Positions 19,135-29,488 of a stretch of 62,218 nt of DNA are shown one piece after another. Source of the stretch: Oscillospiraceae bacterium (GTDB lineage Bacteria; Bacillota; Clostridia; UBA1381; UBA9506). The notes below the pieces were generated by a model. It saw only the letters and a program-made list of their open reading frames with translations, did no database searches and was not told the origin of the DNA. The stretch covers positions 1-62,218 of the forward strand of contig SVJO01000006.1 in NCBI GenBank assembly GCA_015068935.1. Reading direction: 5' to 3'. The position numbers and the translations under genes were made by a program. The first letter of the stretch is position 1. Every line of letters begins with the position of its first letter.

Positions 19135-19890
19135 ATGAACATTGTGTTTTTGACTGCTTTAGGCGTTGGGTCATCTACTGTAATAGGTGCATTGATTGGT
19201 TTTGCGTTTAAGAAAATTTCACACAAATTCAGCGATATAATTCTTTCCTTTGCGGCAGGAGTTATGCTTTGTGCCGCCGTTTTTGGACTTATAATGCCCT
19301 CTTTAAATCAAAATACATCTTATTCAGTATATGTTACAATAATCGGCATATTCCTCGGGGCACTTCTTTTAAATCTGCTTGACAAGACTGTTCCCCATCT
19401 TCACAGACTTTCAGGAGTTGACATTGAAGGACACCCTGGGCAAAACGAAAAACTCAGCAAGGTTTTACTTTTTGTTATGGCAATTGCAATTCACAATTTC
19501 CCTGAAGGCATCGCAGCAGGTGTAGGCTTTGGCACAGGAAACACAAAAGAAGCACTCACCATAGCAGGCGGTATTGCACTTCAGAATATTCCTGAGGGTA
19601 TGGTTATTATTTCGCCTATGCTACTTGCCGGAATGAGCAAAAAAAGAACGCTTTTTGCAGCGCTCTTAACAGGTGTTGTCGAGGTTATAGGTACATTTGT
19701 CGGCTATTTTGCAGTAAGCATTTCAAATGCAGTTTTGCCGTTTGCTTTAGCTTTTGCGGGCGGTACTATGCTATATGTCATCAGTGACGAAATGATTCCC
19801 GAAACTCACCACGAAGAAACGCGCGGTGTAACATATGCCCTTTTGGCAGGCTTTGCGCTTATGCTTATAATGGATTTTTATTTAGGATAG
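19135..19890 (+). CDS. ZIP-family divalent metal transporter
   Basis: The 251-residue membrane protein has about eight hydrophobic segments and the ZIP metal-binding helices HNFPEGIAAG and QNIPEGMVI. Substrate is likely zinc, iron or manganese by family. A short cytoplasmic loop near residue 100 is His-containing but not strongly His-rich. It is a single gene followed convergently by the G1P dehydrogenase gene 6 bases away. Confidence 0.92.
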   Translation: MNIVFLTALGVGSSTVIGALIGFAFKKISHKFSDIILSFAAGVMLCAAVFGLIMPSLNQNTSYSVYVTIIGIFLGALLLNLLDKTVPHLHRLSGVDIEGHPGQNEKLSKVLLFVMAIAIHNFPEGIAAGVGFGTGNTKEALTIAGGIALQNIPEGMVIISPMLLAGMSKKRTLFAALLTGVVEVIGTFVGYFAVSISNAVLPFALAFAGGTMLYVISDEMIPETHHEETRGVTYALLAGFALMLIMDFYLG

Positions 19891-19895
19891 AAATT

Positions 19896-21197
19896 TTAAA
19901 TTTCTATTTCCTCGATTATGCCCAAATCCCAGCAAAGACGCGACAAAACATACTTATCTCTTATGTCCTTTGTGGCTTTAAATGTCATCTTTAGAATATT
20001 TTTATCTACACCTGCCGCTACATAGTCAGTCGGCAGGTCTGTTTCTTTAAACAGCTCGGTAATATACTCAATATCAGGCAATTCTTCATCAATAATCTTT
20101 AAAATCTCGTCCCAGTTATTGATTATTATATCAATACGTTTCTTGTGCTTCGCTTTATTATATTTACCCTCTTTAATCTCCTGGGCAATCATTGCTTCTG
20201 CGCTTCTTCCTAAAAATGCGCGCAAATCATCATTCCACAGTCCTAAATCAAAACTTTCTGCATACTTTAGCGCTTTTTCTCTGTCAGGAACTATCTTTTT
20301 TATTTGTTCGTATATTCCTAAAGCAATATACGTAGAAAAAGCACACTGAATTCCATGCAGATTAACATTCGTTCCAAACTCTGCCCCTCTCATATCCCAC
20401 ACATGTGAAAAATAGTGTTCAACTCCCGACGCAGGTCTAGACACACCTGCATATGCCATTGCTGTTCCGCATGCTATAAGCCCGTCAAATACTGCACTTA
20501 CAGCTGTCTCGTCGCGCGACAGAAGTCCTTCTGCATTATCTGTACATTTTTTCAATGCATCCTTTACAAGCGATGCAATTTCATCACAGTAATACTCACC
20601 CGTAATGAGCGCCGCTATTTTCCATTCGCATATGCTTATATATTTTGCAAGCATATCGCCAAGCCCTGATTTGAGCATTTGGAGCGGAGCATTTTTTAAA
20701 ATATCAGTGTCGCCTATTATTATATCTGCGCACTTTGAGCTAAGAGAAACCTTTAATCCGTCCATTGACATTGAAGATGTAGATGAGGCGTATCCGTCCA
20801 TTGAGGGAGCAGTAGCAACAATTATATACTCACTTTTTGTAACGTTTGCGACAATTTTGCCTATGTCGTTTATAACACCTGAGCCGACACCGATAATTAC
20901 ATCGCAATCACTGTCATAATGCATGATAGCTGAGCCCACACTTTTTTCATCAGGCTCAACCGTCTCCCCTTTTATAGTGCAACTTGTAAAACCTATATCA
21001 TTTTTCTCAAGCAGCCTCAAAACCTTCTCCCCTGCTACTTTATAAGTATTTTCATCAGATAAGATAAATGCTTTTTTAAAGTTATATTCCTTTATTTGTT
21101 CGGGGAGTTTTTCGATTGCTCCGCTGCCTGAAATAATTTTTTTAACGGGGCTTTTATGCTCTCTCCCGCACGCACATCCATATTCTTTAATAATCAT
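19896..21197 (-). CDS. sn-glycerol-1-phosphate dehydrogenase, AraM/EgsA type
   Basis: The 433-residue protein fits the iron/zinc-dependent alcohol dehydrogenase fold related to glycerol-1-phosphate dehydrogenase: an N-terminal NAD domain with GVGSGVINDIGK and APSMDGYASS, then metal-binding His residues (GVEHYFSH and NLHGIQCAF). It would make glycerol-1-phosphate from dihydroxyacetone phosphate, known in Firmicutes for unusual glycerophospho-compounds. The start overlaps the end of queH by 11 bases. Confidence 0.85.
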   Translation of the reverse strand: MIIKEYGCACGREHKSPVKKIISGSGAIEKLPEQIKEYNFKKAFILSDENTYKVAGEKVLRLLEKNDIGFTSCTIKGETVEPDEKSVGSAIMHYDSDCDVIIGVGSGVINDIGKIVANVTKSEYIIVATAPSMDGYASSTSSMSMDGLKVSLSSKCADIIIGDTDILKNAPLQMLKSGLGDMLAKYISICEWKIAALITGEYYCDEIASLVKDALKKCTDNAEGLLSRDETAVSAVFDGLIACGTAMAYAGVSRPASGVEHYFSHVWDMRGAEFGTNVNLHGIQCAFSTYIALGIYEQIKKIVPDREKALKYAESFDLGLWNDDLRAFLGRSAEAMIAQEIKEGKYNKAKHKKRIDIIINNWDEILKIIDEELPDIEYITELFKETDLPTDYVAAGVDKNILKMTFKATKDIRDKYVLSRLCWDLGIIEEIEI

Positions 21198-21834
21198 TTC
21201 TTCCTCCGTCTTGCTTTAATCTCTTTTCTGCATATCTTTTTGAATAAATGCAACCGCAGTAATTCTGTCTGTATAGATTATACTGTGCAGAAAGCTGACA
21301 TGAACGTTTATAACCCTCATTCTTTTTAAAATCAGAACAAAGATATTTTATGTTATATTCATTTTCAAGCTTCAGTCCTATTTCATTAAGCCATTGCGCG
21401 TTTTTGTGAGGGCTTACTGAAAGCGTTGTTGTAACATAATCATATCCGTTTTCCTTAGCATATATAAAAGATTTTTTTAGTCTTAATCTGTAACATTTTT
21501 CGCATCTTTCGCTGCATTCGGGAAGGTCTTCTAAGCCTCTTGCTATCTTCTCAAACTCTTCATTATTATATTTTTCGCATATAACATTTACTTCACACAG
21601 TCCCATTTCATCACACAATCTTTTAAGCTCTTTGTAGCGGAAATCGTATTCGCTTTCAGGGTAAATATTAGGATTATAAAAATAAAGTGTTATATTAAAA
21701 TATTCATTTAAAGTTTCTAAAACCGCGCTTGAACAAGGCGCACAGCATGCATGAAGCAAAAGCGACGGTCTTTTCATAGTCTTTTTGATTTTTTCAATTT
21801 CACAGTCCATAAGTAATTTATAATTTTTCTTCAT
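21187..21834 (-). CDS. queH: Epoxyqueuosine reductase QueH
   Basis: QueH performs the last step of queuosine synthesis, reducing epoxyqueuosine in tRNA anticodons. The 215-residue protein has HACCAPCSS near residue 27, CSERCEKCYRLR, and a C-terminal CGCIYS cysteine motif, matching the iron-sulfur ligands of the family. The ATG at 21834 follows AGAGGA; an upstream in-frame start would add 24 hydrophobic residues and has no such site. Confidence 0.92.
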   Translation of the reverse strand: MKKNYKLLMDCEIEKIKKTMKRPSLLLHACCAPCSSAVLETLNEYFNITLYFYNPNIYPESEYDFRYKELKRLCDEMGLCEVNVICEKYNNEEFEKIARGLEDLPECSERCEKCYRLRLKKSFIYAKENGYDYVTTTLSVSPHKNAQWLNEIGLKLENEYNIKYLCSDFKKNEGYKRSCQLSAQYNLYRQNYCGCIYSKRYAEKRLKQDGGRNDY

Positions 21835-21998
21835 AGTTTTTCCTCTTGTTAAATACTTTAAATATACGTACAATGAAATTATAGCAGAAAAGAAAAGCTC
21901 CTGCAATAAAAGTTATAAAATTTTTGTTAAAACTGTGTACTTCCCAAAACTGTTGTGATATAATTAAATAAAAACTGAAAATTAAGGAGATTTATATA

Positions 21999-22976
21999 AT
22001 GAATAAAAAGTGTGAGGATAAGAAATGTCACAAGACAAGCATAGGCGGACAGGCTGTCATTGAAGGTGTTATGATGAGAGGCCCTAAAAAGAGCGCCATT
22101 TCGGTCCGCAAATCAAGCGGAGAAATAGTAACAGAGATTTCCGACGTCTCTTCCATACTTCAAAAATCAAAAATACTTAAACTTCCGATTATAAGGGGTA
22201 TTATCTCATTTTTCGAATCGCTCGTGACAGGAACTAAAGCGCTTATGTTTTCTGCTGAGCTTGCAGACATAGAAGATGATGACTATAAAGAAAAAAAGAA
22301 AAATATGACAGAAGAGGAAATTTTAAAGGAAGAAAAAAAGCAGGGCAAAATAATGACTGCGGCTATATGGGGCTCGGTTTTCGTTTCACTTGCCTTTTCA
22401 GTTGGTCTTTTTATGATGCTGCCTGCGTTTTTAGTCGGACTTTTAAAAGATTATCTTATTCCGTCTATTCCAGGCATCTTCGCAACTCTGCTTGAAGGCT
22501 TTATCAGAATTACAATTTTTATAATCTATATTTTTCTTGCATCGCTTATGAAGGATATAAGACGTGTTTTTGAGTATCACGGAGCGGAACACAAAACAAT
22601 TTTCTGTTATGAAAGCGGCGAGGAGCTGACAGTAGAAAATGCAAGAAAGTTTTCACGTCTCCACCCCAGATGCGGAACAAGTTTTCTGATTATTGTAATG
22701 GTTGTAAGTATCATTGTTTTCTCTTTTATATCATGGGATAATCAGTGGATGAGACTTCTTTTAAGACTTCTTCTGCTTCCTGTTGTTGCAGGCATTTCCT
22801 ATGAATTCATTAAGCTCTGCGGAAGGAGTTCAGGGCTTATTTCGCGCATTGTAAGCGCCCCTGGAAAATGGCTCCAGAAAATCACAACAAAAGAGCCCGA
22901 TGACAGTCAGCTTGAGGTTGCAATCGCATCCCTAAAGGCAGTTATTCCTGAAAATAAAGAAGAAGCAAAGTGGTAA
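21999..22976 (+). CDS. DUF1385 family membrane protein
   Basis: The protein is 325 residues and opens with GGQAVIEGVMMRGPKK, the DUF1385 signature. Four or five hydrophobic segments follow, with FEYHGAEHKTIFCYE and HPRCGTSFL between them, where conserved His and Cys residues may bind metal. The family is widespread in Firmicutes, often beside prmC and prfA, and its biochemical role is unknown. It precedes prmC by 4 bases. Confidence 0.92.
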   Translation: MNKKCEDKKCHKTSIGGQAVIEGVMMRGPKKSAISVRKSSGEIVTEISDVSSILQKSKILKLPIIRGIISFFESLVTGTKALMFSAELADIEDDDYKEKKKNMTEEEILKEEKKQGKIMTAAIWGSVFVSLAFSVGLFMMLPAFLVGLLKDYLIPSIPGIFATLLEGFIRITIFIIYIFLASLMKDIRRVFEYHGAEHKTIFCYESGEELTVENARKFSRLHPRCGTSFLIIVMVVSIIVFSFISWDNQWMRLLLRLLLLPVVAGISYEFIKLCGRSSGLISRIVSAPGKWLQKITTKEPDDSQLEVAIASLKAVIPENKEEAKW

Positions 22977-22980
22977 AATC

Positions 22981-23829
22981 ATGAAGATAGCTGAATTGTT
23001 AAAACAAGGAGCAGAAATTCTTTCAAAAAATCTAGAGGATATAAATGCCATGTTTGAAAGCGAGCTTTTGCTCTCCTTTGTATTAGAAAAAGAAAGAATA
23101 TATTTAGCAGTTAACCGCCATGAAAATATAGACGATGAAACTGCCGATTTGTTTTTTTCATATATCCTAAGACGGGCAGCATCCGAGCCGATAAGCTACA
23201 TTACGGGTGAAAAGGAATTTATGTCGCTTAAATTTTGTGTTTGCCCAAAAGTATTAATCCCCCGCCCTGACACAGAAACTTTATGCTGTCATATTATTGA
23301 TGAATTCAGCGGCGAAGGCTATAATATGCTTGATTTATGTACAGGGAGCGGTGCTATATGCGTATCGCTTGCAAAATATATAAAAAACACCTTCGTTGAC
23401 GCAGTCGATATTTCTGATATATGCATAAAAACTGCGAAAAAAAACGCCGAAGAAAACGGCGTCAGCAATTTTGTAAATGTAATTAAGGCTGATATATTAA
23501 ACGGGTTTAAAACCAGCAAAAGATACGATTGTATTGTTTCAAATCCGCCATATATAAAAAGCGAAGATATATCTTATCTTATGAAAGATGTCAGAGATTT
23601 TGAGCCTGTTCTTGCACTGGACGGCGGAGATGACGGACTAAAATTTTATGAAAAAATATCTGAAATTGCACCGCCGATATTAAACCAAAACGGTATGCTT
23701 GCATTTGAGGTCGGTCACAACCAGTCTGAAACCGTTAAAAATATCATGATGAAGAACGGATTTTCAGACATTAAGATTATTAAAGATTTGGCGGGTGTAA
23801 ACAGAGTTGTAAGCGGAAGGAGGATTTGA
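22981..23829 (+). CDS. prmC: Release factor glutamine N5-methyltransferase PrmC
   Basis: PrmC methylates the GGQ glutamine of peptide release factors. The SAM-binding segment DLCTGSGAICVSLA and the catalytic SNPPYI motif are intact, with an N-terminal helical domain of about 80 residues. At 282 residues it is full length. The ribosome binding site is weak and the start lies 4 bases after the DUF1385 stop, so translation is probably coupled. Confidence 0.95.
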   Translation: MKIAELLKQGAEILSKNLEDINAMFESELLLSFVLEKERIYLAVNRHENIDDETADLFFSYILRRAASEPISYITGEKEFMSLKFCVCPKVLIPRPDTETLCCHIIDEFSGEGYNMLDLCTGSGAICVSLAKYIKNTFVDAVDISDICIKTAKKNAEENGVSNFVNVIKADILNGFKTSKRYDCIVSNPPYIKSEDISYLMKDVRDFEPVLALDGGDDGLKFYEKISEIAPPILNQNGMLAFEVGHNQSETVKNIMMKNGFSDIKIIKDLAGVNRVVSGRRI

Positions 23830-23854
23830 CCTCTTTTCGCTTTTTTACTGTTTT

Positions 23855-24289
23855 CTACAGGAATTTGCGCATATCTTCCCTGAGACATTCCTCCGTTTTT
23901 ATCAGCTTTTTAGCTATATCCTTAACCTCTTCTGATGCTGCTCTGTATTGATTGAGATATTTGTTTAATGACTTGACTCCCATATTGCATCCGTCTGTGA
24001 TTAAATCAGCAATCGTAGTGTCTGACTCATTTATTACAAGTTTTACATTTGTTTTCATCCATGCCATACCTTTTGCAATAGGGTTTGGCTCTTTCCCGTC
24101 ATCATCACATCCTGAAAGAAGTTTTTCAACGTCTTCTCTTAGTCTTTCATGCTCTTTTTTGCTGTTTATAAGCGAGTTTTTTAGTTCGTCATCTTTAACA
24201 TATTCCAACACATCATCAATAGAGCTGATGCCCATTTTTATTCCTGCATCACACTCTCTCATCAATTTTACTGTGTCCTGCTCAACCAT
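23855..24289 (-). CDS. Uncharacterised four-helix protein
   Basis: The 144-residue protein is nearly all helical with heptad-like charge patterns and resembles small ferritin-like or DUF2383-type bundles in layout, but it lacks a clear di-iron EXXH pattern. I do not assign a function. It is a monocistronic gene convergent with prmC and divergent from pflB. Confidence 0.6.
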   Translation of the reverse strand: MVEQDTVKLMRECDAGIKMGISSIDDVLEYVKDDELKNSLINSKKEHERLREDVEKLLSGCDDDGKEPNPIAKGMAWMKTNVKLVINESDTTIADLITDGCNMGVKSLNKYLNQYRAASEEVKDIAKKLIKTEECLREDMRKFL

Positions 24290-24366
24290 AAATTTCTCTC
24301 CTTAAAATTTTATATATGCAAAGTATGTCCTTTTGAACAAAAAAATATTCATAAATGTAATAAATA

Positions 24367-24410
24367 TGTCAATTTTTTGAATTGACATTTAAGTAATTAT
24401 GATATAGAAT
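24367..24410 (+). promoter_or_regulatory. pflB promoter with overlapping palindrome
   Basis: TTGACA (24382-24387) and TAGAAT (24405-24410) are 17 bases apart. An 8-bp inverted repeat, TGTCAATT and AATTGACA, spans 24367-24387 and covers the -35 element, so a repressor or activator could act here. Confidence 0.7.
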
Positions 24411-24461
24411 ATATATATAATAAAATTAACATTAAAATAATGTTGTGAAGGAGGAAAAAAT

Positions 24462-26693
24462 ATGACACACAACAACTGGAATGGTTTTAATAGCGGAAAA
24501 TGGCAGGATGAGATTAATGTCCGCGATTTTATTCAGACTAACTACATAGAATACAGGGGAGATAGCAGCTTTTTATCAGGCCCCACCAAAAGAACAAATA
24601 ACCTGATGAAAAAGGTTCAGGACCTTTTTGCTGAGGAGCGCAAAAAAGGCGGTGTGCTTGACGTTGATACAGAAACTGTTTCATCTCTTACAAGCTACAA
24701 ACCTGGATATATCGACAAAGAAAACGAGCTTATAGTGGGACTGCAGACAGATGCACCATTAAAGCGCGGTGTAAATCCTTTTGGCGGTATGCGTATGGCA
24801 AAGCAGGCATGCGAGGCTTACGGTTACAAGCTTTCAGATAAGGTTACAGAAGGATTCCGTTTCAGAACAACACACAATGACGGTGTTTTCCGTGCATATA
24901 CTGATGAAATGAGAAAAGCAAGAAAATGCCATGTTATCACAGGTCTTCCCGATGCATACGGAAGAGGAAGAATTATCGGCGACTACAGACGTGTAGCTCT
25001 TTACGGTGTTGACAAACTTATTGAAGAAAAGAAAAAAGATAAGAATGCTCTCTCTACAGTAGATTTTGATGTTGATAAGGTAAGACTTAATGAAGAGCTT
25101 TTTCAGCAGATTGCGTTCTTAGGATACCTTAAGGAAATGGCAGCTATGTACGGCTATGATATCAGCGAGCCTGCAAAGGATGCACGTGAGGCTATCCAGT
25201 GGACATATTTTGCGTATCTTGCGGCAATCAAGGAGCAAAACGGTGCCGCTATGTCTTTAGGAAGAGTAAGCACTTTCTTTGATATTTATATTGAACGTGA
25301 TTTAAAAGCAGGTATTTTGACAGAAGAATCTGCTCAGGAGCTTATTGATGACTTTGTTATCAAACTCAGAGTAGCAAGACACTTAAGAACACCTGAATAT
25401 AATGAGCTGTTTGGCGGCGACCCAATGTGGATTACAGAAGCAGTCGGAGGTATGGGAGAAGATAACAGGTCTCTTTGTACAAAATCATCTTTCCGTATAC
25501 TAAACACACTTTACACATTAGGTTCATCACCTGAACCTAACCTGACAATTCTGTGGTCAACATCACTTCCTGAAGGCTTTAAAAACTTCTGTGCAAAGGT
25601 TTCTATTGACACAGACTCTATTCAGTATGAAAATGATGATGTTATGCGTCCTATCTATGGTGATGATTATGCAATCGCATGCTGTGTTTCAGCTATGAAG
25701 GTCGGCAAACAGATGCAGTTCTTCGGCGCACGTTGCAACTTAGCTAAACTTTTATTAATTGCTATTAACGGCGGTTATGATACAACAAGCGGAATGCATA
25801 TAGGTCCTCAGATGGAAGTTATGGACACAGAAAAGCTTGATTTTGACGAGGTAATGGAAAGACTTGATGTATATATCGCTTGGCTTTCTAACCTTTACGT
25901 TAACACAATGAATGTAATTCATTACATGCATGATAAGTATGCATACGAAAAAATCCAGATGGCTCTTCACGACACAAGTGTTGACAGATTTATGGCATTT
26001 GGTATTGCAGGTCTTTCTGTTGTTGCAGACTCTCTTTCAGCTATTAAGTATGCTACTGTACGTCCGATAAAAGACGAGAACGGATTTATTGCTGATTTTG
26101 AAACAGAAGGAAGTTTCCCCAAATACGGAAATGACGATGACCGTGTTGATTTAATTGCAAAAGATATGGCACATAAAGTAATCACTGAGCTTCGCAAAAC
26201 TCCGACATACAGAAACGCTATACATACACTTTCAGTTCTTACAATCACTTCAAATGTTATGTACGGCAAAAACACAGGTGCAACACCTGACGGAAGAAAA
26301 GCTCACAGCCCGTTTGCTCCAGGTGCTAACCCACTCCATAACCGAGAAGAAAACGGAGCGCTTGCATCGCTTAACTCTGTTGCAAAAATCAGCTATGACG
26401 ATTGCCGTGACGGTATTTCAAATACCTTCTCTATCACACCGCAGGCACTCGGAAAAACAGACTCTGACAGAGTCAATAATCTTGTTAATATTCTCGATGG
26501 ATATTTCAAGCAGAATGCACATCATATAAATATTAATGTATTAAACCGCGAAACATTAATGGATGCATATGAAAATCCTGAAAAATATCCTAACCTCACA
26601 ATCCGTGTATCAGGCTATGCTGTTAACTTCAATAAACTTTCAAGAGAACAGCAAAAAGAGGTTATCAGCCGTACATTCCATGAGGTAATGTAG
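24462..26693 (+). CDS. pflB: Pyruvate formate-lyase
   Basis: The glycyl-radical enzyme converts pyruvate and CoA to acetyl-CoA and formate in anaerobic fermentation. The active-site cysteine pair is present (IACCVSAM, near residue 408) and the glycyl-radical motif RVSGYAVNF lies near the C-terminus. At 743 residues it has the usual PflB length. The start follows GAAGGAGG. The activating enzyme gene follows after 2 bases. Confidence 0.97.
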   Translation: MTHNNWNGFNSGKWQDEINVRDFIQTNYIEYRGDSSFLSGPTKRTNNLMKKVQDLFAEERKKGGVLDVDTETVSSLTSYKPGYIDKENELIVGLQTDAPLKRGVNPFGGMRMAKQACEAYGYKLSDKVTEGFRFRTTHNDGVFRAYTDEMRKARKCHVITGLPDAYGRGRIIGDYRRVALYGVDKLIEEKKKDKNALSTVDFDVDKVRLNEELFQQIAFLGYLKEMAAMYGYDISEPAKDAREAIQWTYFAYLAAIKEQNGAAMSLGRVSTFFDIYIERDLKAGILTEESAQELIDDFVIKLRVARHLRTPEYNELFGGDPMWITEAVGGMGEDNRSLCTKSSFRILNTLYTLGSSPEPNLTILWSTSLPEGFKNFCAKVSIDTDSIQYENDDVMRPIYGDDYAIACCVSAMKVGKQMQFFGARCNLAKLLLIAINGGYDTTSGMHIGPQMEVMDTEKLDFDEVMERLDVYIAWLSNLYVNTMNVIHYMHDKYAYEKIQMALHDTSVDRFMAFGIAGLSVVADSLSAIKYATVRPIKDENGFIADFETEGSFPKYGNDDDRVDLIAKDMAHKVITELRKTPTYRNAIHTLSVLTITSNVMYGKNTGATPDGRKAHSPFAPGANPLHNREENGALASLNSVAKISYDDCRDGISNTFSITPQALGKTDSDRVNNLVNILDGYFKQNAHHININVLNRETLMDAYENPEKYPNLTIRVSGYAVNFNKLSREQQKEVISRTFHEVM

Positions 26694-26695
26694 GT

Positions 26696-27421
26696 ATGAC
26701 AAACATAAAAGGATTTGTAAATTCAATCCAAACGCTCGGCACCTTAGACGGACCGGGCGTTCGTTTTGTTGTTTTTATGCAGGGATGCAATTTAAGATGC
26801 GGATGCTGCCACAACCCTGAAACATGGGAAATGTCAGGCGGAACACAATATTTTCCCGAAGAGATTTTAAATAAAGTACTGCGATTTAAGTCATACTTCG
26901 GTCAGGACGGCGGAATTACATTATCAGGCGGAGAACCTCTCCTTCAGGCTGAATTTGCAAAGGAGCTTTTTGTTTTGTGCCACAACAGCGGAATAAATAC
27001 ATGTATTGACACGTCGGGAAGTCTTTTGTCAGACGATGTTAAAGAACTTTTAAAGCACACTGACAGAGTGCTTTTAGATATTAAATACACAGATGATGAT
27101 TTATATAAAGAACATGCGGGATGTTCTTTATCGCGTCCGCTTGAGTTTTTAAAATACGTAAACGAAATTAATATTCCCGTAACTTTGAGACAGGTCATAA
27201 TTCCTTCGCTCAATGATAATGAAGAAAACATTTTAAAACTTGCAGAAATTTATAAGACTCATTCATGCATTGACTCGTTTGAGCTTTTGCCGTTTAAAAA
27301 GCTGTGCTCGACGAAATATGAAAAATACGGACTGGAGTTTAAGTTTAAAGACCTCCCCCAGCCTGACGAAAATATGATGAAAAAACTAAATGGTTTTTTG
27401 ATTGACAAAATCAAAAATTAG
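26696..27421 (+). CDS. pflA: Pyruvate formate-lyase activating enzyme
   Basis: This radical SAM enzyme installs the glycyl radical on PflB. The cluster motif is CNLRCGCCHNPETW (CX3CX2C), preceded by LDGPGVRFVVFMQG. The 241-residue length is typical. It is co-transcribed with pflB and ends about 110 bases before a bidirectional terminator. Confidence 0.96.
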   Translation: MTNIKGFVNSIQTLGTLDGPGVRFVVFMQGCNLRCGCCHNPETWEMSGGTQYFPEEILNKVLRFKSYFGQDGGITLSGGEPLLQAEFAKELFVLCHNSGINTCIDTSGSLLSDDVKELLKHTDRVLLDIKYTDDDLYKEHAGCSLSRPLEFLKYVNEINIPVTLRQVIIPSLNDNEENILKLAEIYKTHSCIDSFELLPFKKLCSTKYEKYGLEFKFKDLPQPDENMMKKLNGFLIDKIKN

Positions 27422-27528
27422 TTTTAATTTCTGATAATAAAAGTCATTTCTTGAATTTAAGATGAACACGTTTGATTTTTTTATCATCGGCTTACAAAAG
27501 AAAACAGTCCAAAAATATGTATTTAATC

Positions 27529-27575
27529 AAAAGGAAGCCCTTTTGCAAATAATGCAAATATGGCTTCCTTTTTTA
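27529..27575. terminator. Bidirectional terminator after pflA
   Basis: AAAAGGAAGCC (27529-27539) pairs with GGCTTCCTTTT (27562-27572), with a T-tract on each strand. It separates pflA from the convergent lipoprotein gene. Confidence 0.88.
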
Positions 27576-27602
27576 TGTACTGCTGTGAGATGAGAAATAC
27601 AT

Positions 27603-28316
27603 CTATTTTATAAAATCAGGAGCATTATATTTATAAATCGGGTCATTGGAAAAATACTCATAATCGTTAATAATATAAAAATATCCGTTTGCATCAGCGC
27701 AAAAAGTACACCAATTTCCTATACCCCGAAGATTGCCTCTTATAATCACGTGACCGTCTTCCTCAGTTTCAAAAATGGTAGATATACCAAAATTATGTAT
27801 CAAAGACTCATATTCCTCTTCTCCCAAGTATTCTTTTACAGATTTTGCTATATTCTCATCAGACAAAAACACTTCTTCTAAAACGCGTTCTGAATAATCA
27901 AAAGTGGGTTTTTCGGTTGAATATTCCCCGCTTAATGTAACAGCATATCCTAAATCAAGAAGACTATGTTCAGGAGAAAGCCTGTCTGATGAAACAGAAA
28001 TATTCATAATTTCATTTTTTAGCTCCGCAATTACTTTATATTCTATTCCATCAAATGATTTCCCCGAAAAAACAGCTTTATTTTTTGACTCATAAATAAA
28101 ATATCCTTCGAATTCTCCGAGATTAGCCCCATTAGAACAAGAGGCCTTCAAAGAAAATCCTTCACTTGTTTTCTCGGATATCGTTATCACATTCATTTGC
28201 CCTGCGCCCATATTTATTCTGTACCAAGTTTTTATATTTTCATTATTGCATGATGTAAAAATAATAAGCATTAAAGTTATTATTATAAATAAAATTGAGT
28301 TTTTTAAATATCTCAT
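27603..28316 (-). CDS. Predicted lipoprotein of unknown function
   Basis: The 237-residue protein has a hydrophobic signal segment ending in the lipobox IFTSC, so it should be anchored outside the membrane. The mature part has beta-rich character with no catalytic motif that I recognise. The ATG at 28316 is preferred over GTG at 28322. A small membrane protein gene lies upstream on the same strand. Confidence 0.7.
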   Translation of the reverse strand: MRYLKNSILFIIITLMLIIFTSCNNENIKTWYRINMGAGQMNVITISEKTSEGFSLKASCSNGANLGEFEGYFIYESKNKAVFSGKSFDGIEYKVIAELKNEIMNISVSSDRLSPEHSLLDLGYAVTLSGEYSTEKPTFDYSERVLEEVFLSDENIAKSVKEYLGEEEYESLIHNFGISTIFETEEDGHVIIRGNLRGIGNWCTFCADANGYFYIINDYEYFSNDPIYKYNAPDFIK

Positions 28317-28357
28317 ACCCACCTCTTAATTTGTTATACTTATTAAATAAAGTATTA

Positions 28358-28867
28358 TTATTCTGCAAAAGAATTCTGTCGTAGAGAACTTACTTTAATA
28401 TGCGTTCCTTTTTCCTGCGTTTTAAAAAGACACTTTTTATTTGAATATAGCTCCAATGAATATTTAACATGGCATGACCTATTTGCCGTGAAAATAAACC
28501 TTATTTCCTCATAAAAATGTGCCTCGCAAGTAAATTCAAACGGAATTTCATATTCACAGGCGCCGTTTCCTGTATCAATGCAACAATCTGCTAAATAAGT
28601 TTCTGTTGGCCCGCCAACACCGTTGAGCTTTATTTTATCTGAATATTCGTCATATTCATAATAGTTATATATAACAGAATTAAACTCCCCAGCATTACAT
28701 AAAATTTCAATTTTTAAATCTGAATTTTGTTTAATAAAATTCGAAACTGTAATGACACATAATATTAATGGTATACAAACTAAAAAAATCAGCTTGTATG
28801 TTAAATTAATCTTACTGTTTTTAAATTCCTCATTTGATTGTTCTTTCTTTTGTTCTCTTTTTTTCAA
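28358..28867 (-). CDS. Uncharacterised single-pass membrane protein
   Basis: A highly charged 22-residue N-terminus precedes one hydrophobic segment (about residues 27-47) and an extracytoplasmic domain of about 120 residues. Function is unknown. The start is TTG at 28867 because no in-frame ATG occurs before the membrane segment. Confidence 0.6.
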   Translation of the reverse strand: MKKREQKKEQSNEEFKNSKINLTYKLIFLVCIPLILCVITVSNFIKQNSDLKIEILCNAGEFNSVIYNYYEYDEYSDKIKLNGVGGPTETYLADCCIDTGNGACEYEIPFEFTCEAHFYEEIRFIFTANRSCHVKYSLELYSNKKCLFKTQEKGTHIKVSSLRQNSFAE

Positions 28868-29017
28868 TTCTGTTCACACTCTTCGTTAAAATTATAAATG
28901 TATTAAACCATCGCTCCTATTACCTCTTCGATAAACTTATTTGATATCAAACCCATTTTAACACAACAAATATCTAAAAGCAATATTATTCATCTCAGCA
29001 TAAAATTTTCTTCAGTT

Positions 29018-29103
29018 CATGTTGCATTTTTGTTGCATTTTTTTCCTTGACAATTGCCCCGTTATCTGTTATTATAATTACAGACGTTGCGTAATGCAAC
29101 ATG
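29018..29103 (+). promoter_or_regulatory. Promoter flanked by 11-bp inverted repeats
   Basis: CATGTTGCATT (29018-29028) and its exact complement AATGCAACATG (29093-29103) flank a promoter with TTGACA at 29048 and TATTAT/TATAAT near 29070-29078. A second TTGCATTTTT half-site lies at 29034. The layout suggests looping or paired operator control of the Cro-like gene that follows. Confidence 0.6.
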
Positions 29104-29159
29104 CTGACAAGGAACAAGTTAACCTGAGGGGGGAAATATTTACGTTTAAGGAGGACATC

Positions 29160-29378
29160 ATGGTTAACACAAGAAAATTAAGAGCAAAAATAATTGAAAA
29201 AGGCTTTACTTATGCGGCTATTTCTGATTTACTCGGAATGTCGTCATGCACCTTCGGTAAAAAAATCAGAAATATTTCTGATATGACAATTGCTGAGGCG
29301 GAACAAATTGCAAATATATTATGCATACCGCCTTCTGAAACTTTAGAATATTTTTTCTGGGGTGTATTTGAAGATTGA
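29160..29378 (+). CDS. Small helix-turn-helix protein, Cro/XRE type
   Basis: The 72-residue protein is essentially one DNA-binding domain: the segment from YAAISDLLGMSSCTFGKKI fits a helix-turn-helix. The start at 29160 follows AAGGAGG. It probably binds the inverted repeats in its own promoter; this is inferred from position. Two more small genes overlap or follow closely. Confidence 0.75.
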   Translation: MVNTRKLRAKIIEKGFTYAAISDLLGMSSCTFGKKIRNISDMTIAEAEQIANILCIPPSETLEYFFWGVFED

Positions 29379-29488
29379 AGGATATAACAGACAGACAGAT
29401 TGATGATTTTTTCGGTGAGTATGAGCGCCCCGTTCGTTTTTATGATAACTCACCAGACGGTCACATTAACAATTTCAGGAGGAGAATT

